Shown here one piece after another: positions 61,603 to 64,000 of a stretch of 64,000 nucleotides of DNA. A program made the translations under genes and the position numbers. Position 1 is the stretch's first letter. Each line of letters begins with the position of its first letter. The DNA lies in contig NZ_LDPO01000003.1 of NCBI RefSeq assembly GCF_001021505.1, positions 186,001 through 250,000 of the forward strand, given 5' to 3'. The DNA comes from Mycolicibacter heraklionensis (lineage in GTDB: Bacteria; Actinomycetota; Actinomycetes; Mycobacteriales; Mycobacteriaceae). The notes beneath the pieces were generated by a model. It was not told the DNA's origin. It did no database searches and worked only from the letters and a program-made list of their open reading frames with translations.

Positions 61603-61630
61603 CTATAGCGTTGCTATAGTCGACCTATAG
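61603..61630. repeat. Three CTATAG palindromes with 11-bp spacing
   Basis: CTATAG occurs at 61603, 61614 and 61625, exactly 11 bp apart, so the sites lie on nearly the same face of the helix. It lies in the 322-bp gap between the integrase and the next gene. It may be a tandem operator or overlapping -10 elements (TATAGT). The rest of the gap holds a hairpin before 61796 and no gene. Confidence 0.55.
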
Positions 61631-61765
61631 AGGTTAAATACGCTGGCAGTAGATGTTTTAGCGAGATTATCGGGGTTGCTGCGACGGCCGGAAGCTGCTT
61701 ACACTGGGCAGCAAGCTTGAAGGGGTCACGCCAAGGCTGACAAGTGCAGCGGGGCTGCGGCGGAC

Positions 61766-61790
61766 CGCCCGGACGTTGAGTAACCGGGCG
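61766..61790. promoter_or_regulatory. Hairpin upstream of the small prophage gene
   Basis: CGCCCGG and CCGGGCG (7-bp perfect arms, 11-base loop). It lies 66 bases before the TTG at 61856. It may end the integrase transcript or shape the leader of the next gene. Confidence 0.35.
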
Positions 61791-61855
61791 CTGAGATGAG
61801 ACCGGCACGCAAAAAGTCATTGCGTTCTCTCTCTTCATCTTTCCAGGAGAAACCC

Positions 61856-62065
61856 TTGTCTGCCAGGGACTTTCAGCGACATCGAGCGCGCTATGCTGCG
61901 CTGACTCGCTCCCGGCCTGGCGATGACCCAGAGCTGGTAGACGCTCGGCGGCTTATGCAGGAGGAACGCCTTGTCAAGGCCATCGAGGATGCCCTAGATA
62001 AGGCTCCCCCGATGACTACGCAAGTCCGCCAACGGATTGTCGGACTTCTGTCGCAGGGAGGCTGA
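61856..62065 (+). CDS. Small prophage protein, unknown function
   Basis: A 69-aa polar, helical protein (MSARDFQRHRARYAALTRSR at the start, ending TTQVRQRIVGLLSQGG). The TTG at 61856 is preceded by AGGAGA seven bases upstream; a longer frame from ATG 61796 has no clear ribosome site. Small proteins of this pattern (charged N-terminal, then ARRLMQEERLVKAIEDAL) sit beside integrases in many actinobacterial mobile elements, but I know no function. Confidence 0.6.
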   Translation: MSARDFQRHRARYAALTRSRPGDDPELVDARRLMQEERLVKAIEDALDKAPPMTTQVRQRIVGLLSQGG

Positions 62066-62077
62066 GGGTGGTGTCGA

Positions 62078-62239
62078 GTGCCGGTGATTCTCACCACCAT
62101 CGATCAGGAGGCCCGGCTACGGTGCCCCGCGTGCGCGTGGCGGATTCGGCGCTCAATTGTTTGGGTAGCACCCGCACAGGACCTCGGGGGCGAGGGTTCC
62201 GGCGTGAGCAAGTTCGACCGCCTGGCTTGTTTTTCGTAA
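62078..62239 (+). CDS. Candidate 53-aa protein with CPAC motif (low support)
   Basis: A short open frame from GTG 62078 (VPVILTTIDQEARLRCPACA at the start) to TAA 62239. It has a single Cys-Pro-Ala-Cys and a Trp-Arg-rich stretch (CAWRIRRSIVWVAP), reminiscent of a half zinc ribbon. No ribosome site, so it may be chance. The 343-bp gap around it (62066-62408) otherwise shows nothing recognisable except the ribosome site of the next gene. Confidence 0.25.
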   Translation: MPVILTTIDQEARLRCPACAWRIRRSIVWVAPAQDLGGEGSGVSKFDRLACFS

Positions 62240-62408
62240 CGAGACCCGACCTGCCGTTGGGCTTCGAGTCACCAAGTTGAGCGCATCGTGCAGCGATCGG
62301 GCGTTCGCATTCAGACCCTGTCAAACACGTTCCGAGTCGGTCACAAGGCGTAGATGGGGTCAAAGCCTCCATCCGGTTACGGCCACCGCAGGCCGACGGA
62401 GGATCACG

Positions 62409-62720
62409 ATGAGCGACACCCAATGCAACATCATCAGCCGACAGGTCTTACTGGAATGGCTCGGCGTCTCCGACAGCACGGAGCGCCGCAAGCGCAAGGA
62501 AGGTCGTTCCTGGCCGCCGCACCTGATGATTGCGGGCAAGGTCTGCTACCGGCGCTCCGCCGTCGAGGACTTTATCCGCGCCCAGGAAGCCATATGCCAA
62601 AAAGTCATCTCAGAAGCTCACGGTAAGGCGTCGGCCGTACCCGAAGGCCAGGTCCGGCATGCCCCGCGCGCCGAGGGCATCGATTCTGGGGCTGTTCGCA
62701 GCGCTGAGGTGATCGGCTGA
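62409..62720 (+). CDS. Helix-turn-helix DNA-binding protein (excisionase-like)
   Basis: A 103-aa protein with GGAGGA upstream. Residues 5-60 (NIISRQVLLEWLGVSDSTER, then WPPHLMIAGKVCYRRSAVED) fit an AlpA/Xis-type winged helix: strand, recognition helix, and a turn that reads the minor groove. It likely controls excision or early transcription of the prophage. Stop and the next start overlap in TGATG. Confidence 0.75.
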   Translation: MSDTQCNIISRQVLLEWLGVSDSTERRKRKEGRSWPPHLMIAGKVCYRRSAVEDFIRAQEAICQKVISEAHGKASAVPEGQVRHAPRAEGIDSGAVRSAEVIG

Positions 62721-64000
62721 TGGTGGAGAACAGCAACCCCGGCGAGGAGCGCGACGGGGTCACCGAGGAGAACCGCCAGCCTAACGACCAGGATGAGCAT
62801 GACGTACTCGATGTGATGGCCGCTAGTGTCGTCGGTGGTTCAGGTGCCCCGCTTTTGGAGCTGCTTGGCATCCGGCAGGACGAGCACGTCAGCGTGTGCT
62901 GGCAGCGCCCCGACCGCAACTTCATGGCCCAACTGACCAGCGGTAGTGACGCTGCCCGGGTTGCTGCCGAACACATCAATGACGCAAACGTCTGGTTCGG
63001 GGTCAACCCCATCGGTAGGCATGTGCGCGGTGGACGGGGGAGGGCGGAAGACGTGACCCGGTGCGTCGCGCTCTGGGCGGACCTTGACGTCGGCAAGGAC
63101 GGTGCCTGCGTTGATGTCGACCAGGCCTTAATGATCGTCAAGGAGGTCAGCGAGATGTTGGGGGCCAACCCCATCGCGCTGGTGGACTCCGGCAGCGGTG
63201 GACTGCACCCGTATTGGTTGCTCGACGTGGGCGACCCCGCCTGGCGATTCAAGCTCAACCCCGAGGAGCCGTGGAAGGATAACGCGGCCAGAGAGCGGGC
63301 GCAGAACGGGCTGCGGCGGTTCCAGCGGCTGGTGGACCACGTCGCAGCACGGCATGGTGTCAAGGTCGACAACGTCAGCGACATGAGTCGGGTCCTGCGT
63401 TGGCCGGGGTCATACAACAGAAAGCGGCCAGACCAGCCGGGCCTGGTTGAGCTGGTGGAGTCCCCGCTGGGCATACCTGAACCGCTCACGCTGGAGTGGG
63501 TGGAGAACGCCCTGGATGAGGCTGGTATCCCGGCTGAGGCCCCGAAGAGTAGACCCGGCAGCGGTGACGGCGCGACCGTCGCGGGTAAGGCCGGAGACTG
63601 GCGCTACGGGATGCTCACCCACCCGTACGTCCTGTCGATGATCGAGGGCTGGAAGACCGAGGCGGTCAATGGTCGTCATCACTGGATGTTGAGCTGCTTC
63701 ATCCGGTTGGCCTGCGCTCACCGGTGCGGGCGGATCACCGAGAGCGACTACGGGCGCGGCCGGGATGTCGTCCTGGGCAGGTTCACGGTTGATGACTTGG
63801 GCCGAGAGCTTCGGGTCGACGAGGGAGCGCCCGAGTTGCAAGAGGCCATCCGCAGGGCAGAAGCCAAGAGTGACGAGGAAGCCCTGCGAGAGTGCGGAGG
63901 TCGGGACAGAGACGCAGGGCAGACCGACTCCGAGTACTGGGCCGAGAGCGTCGACGTTCAGCGGTCCGACAGCGGGGAGATCGACACCACTGATCGGCTG
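62720..64000 (+). CDS. Prophage PrimPol-type primase/replication protein, 3' truncated by window edge
   Basis: An ORF of 427 codons with no stop, running off the right edge. The archaeo-eukaryotic primase core is visible: the metal-binding DLD at residues 121-123 (ALWADLDVGKDG), SGSGGLHPYW with His163, and VLRWPGSYNRKRP downstream, matching the PrimPol signatures of actinophage RepA-like proteins. Such proteins often carry a C-terminal SF3 helicase, which would lie beyond the window. It begins one base before the end of the HTH gene (TGATG). Role: initiation of element DNA replication. Confidence 0.82.
   Translation, partial: MVENSNPGEERDGVTEENRQPNDQDEHDVLDVMAASVVGGSGAPLLELLGIRQDEHVSVCWQRPDRNFMAQLTSGSDAARVAAEHINDANVWFGVNPIGRHVRGGRGRAEDVTRCVALWADLDVGKDGACVDVDQALMIVKEVSEMLGANPIALVDSGSGGLHPYWLLDVGDPAWRFKLNPEEPWKDNAARERAQNGLRRFQRLVDHVAARHGVKVDNVSDMSRVLRWPGSYNRKRPDQPGLVELVESPLGIPEPLTLEWVENALDEAGIPAEAPKSRPGSGDGATVAGKAGDWRYGMLTHPYVLSMIEGWKTEAVNGRHHWMLSCFIRLACAHRCGRITESDYGRGRDVVLGRFTVDDLGRELRVDEGAPELQEAIRRAEAKSDEEALRECGGRDRDAGQTDSEYWAESVDVQRSDSGEIDTTDRL

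Noticed and set aside
61660..61800. tRNA-like fragment as phage attachment site
   Set aside because: GCTGC/GCAGC and CGCCCGG/CCGGGCG hairpins are present, but no anticodon or T-arm could be drawn; the attachment site is better explained at the DUF4442 gene.
62068..62280. 70-codon plus frame in the prophage
   Set aside because: No ribosome site and a His/Gly/Pro-rich translation; the alternative 53-codon frame is reported only with low confidence.
1..64000. CRISPR arrays, tRNA or rRNA genes, insertion sequences
   Set aside because: No regularly spaced repeat array, tRNA cloverleaf, rRNA segment or transposase was seen; the only mobile element is the prophage at the right end.

Overview
The window is GC-rich actinobacterial DNA, almost certainly from an environmental Mycobacterium/Mycolicibacterium. 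Supporting signs are a complete mycofactocin (mft) cluster, a PE-PPE-domain secreted hydrolase, many FadD/FadE/EchA/Ltp-type genes, GTG and TTG starts, and ATGA/GTGA translational coupling. Species cannot be fixed from the sequence alone.

Layout. (1) Bases 1-3.6 kb hold a 5'-truncated membrane protein, a single-TM protein, a secreted Gly/Pro-rich protein, a mycofactocin-coupled SDR and a PE-PPE hydrolase. (2) Bases 3.6-13.5 kb hold a six-gene minus-strand operon of three crotonases then three acyl-CoA ligases, divergent from a hotdog protein, a crotonase and a thiolase. (3) Bases 13.6-15.1 kb hold a Phd/VapC-type toxin-antitoxin pair and a TetR regulator. (4) Bases 15.2-32.2 kb are mostly plus strand: two crotonases, three amidohydrolase-2 proteins, a CoA ligase, three acyl-CoA dehydrogenase genes (one a two-domain fusion), two SDRs, an Ltp-like thiolase with a degenerate DUF35 partner, a SnoaL-like protein, and AraC and IclR regulators. 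(5) Bases 32.3-48.3 kb hold a fourth amidohydrolase, an Ltp/DUF35 pair, a class III CoA-transferase, two aldehyde dehydrogenases, two P450s, an SDR, a HIBADH-type dehydrogenase, an operon of Rieske oxygenase, isochorismatase-like protein and FadD19-like ligase, and an LLM flavoprotein. (6) Bases 48.4-59.8 kb hold a DUF559 protein, mftR and mftABCDEFG, a third P450 and a lipoprotein carboxylesterase. (7) From about 60.1 kb to the right edge is the left end of an integrated phage-like element: serine integrase, small genes, a HTH/excisionase-type protein and a PrimPol-type primase that runs off the window. It has cut a DUF4442 gene at 60.09-60.13 kb.

How it fits together. Regions 2-5 look like one catabolic island for an undetermined hydrophobic, probably cyclic or branched substrate. 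P450s and a Rieske oxygenase would oxidise it, SDRs and ALDHs would take alcohols to acids, CoA ligases and a CoA-transferase would activate it, and ACADs, crotonases and thiolases would run beta-oxidation. Ltp/DUF35 pairs suggest retro-aldol or thiolytic side-chain cleavage. Mycofactocin from region 6 is the likely redox cofactor for the SDR at 1.4-2.2 kb.

The most notable observation is a 19-bp palindrome, TACTGTAA-N3-TTACAGTA, perfect at 39430-39448. Degenerate copies lie at seven other promoter regions between 10.6 and 47.2 kb, including that of the TetR gene. This suggests one regulon covering the island. All comparisons here are by eye; no database search was run.
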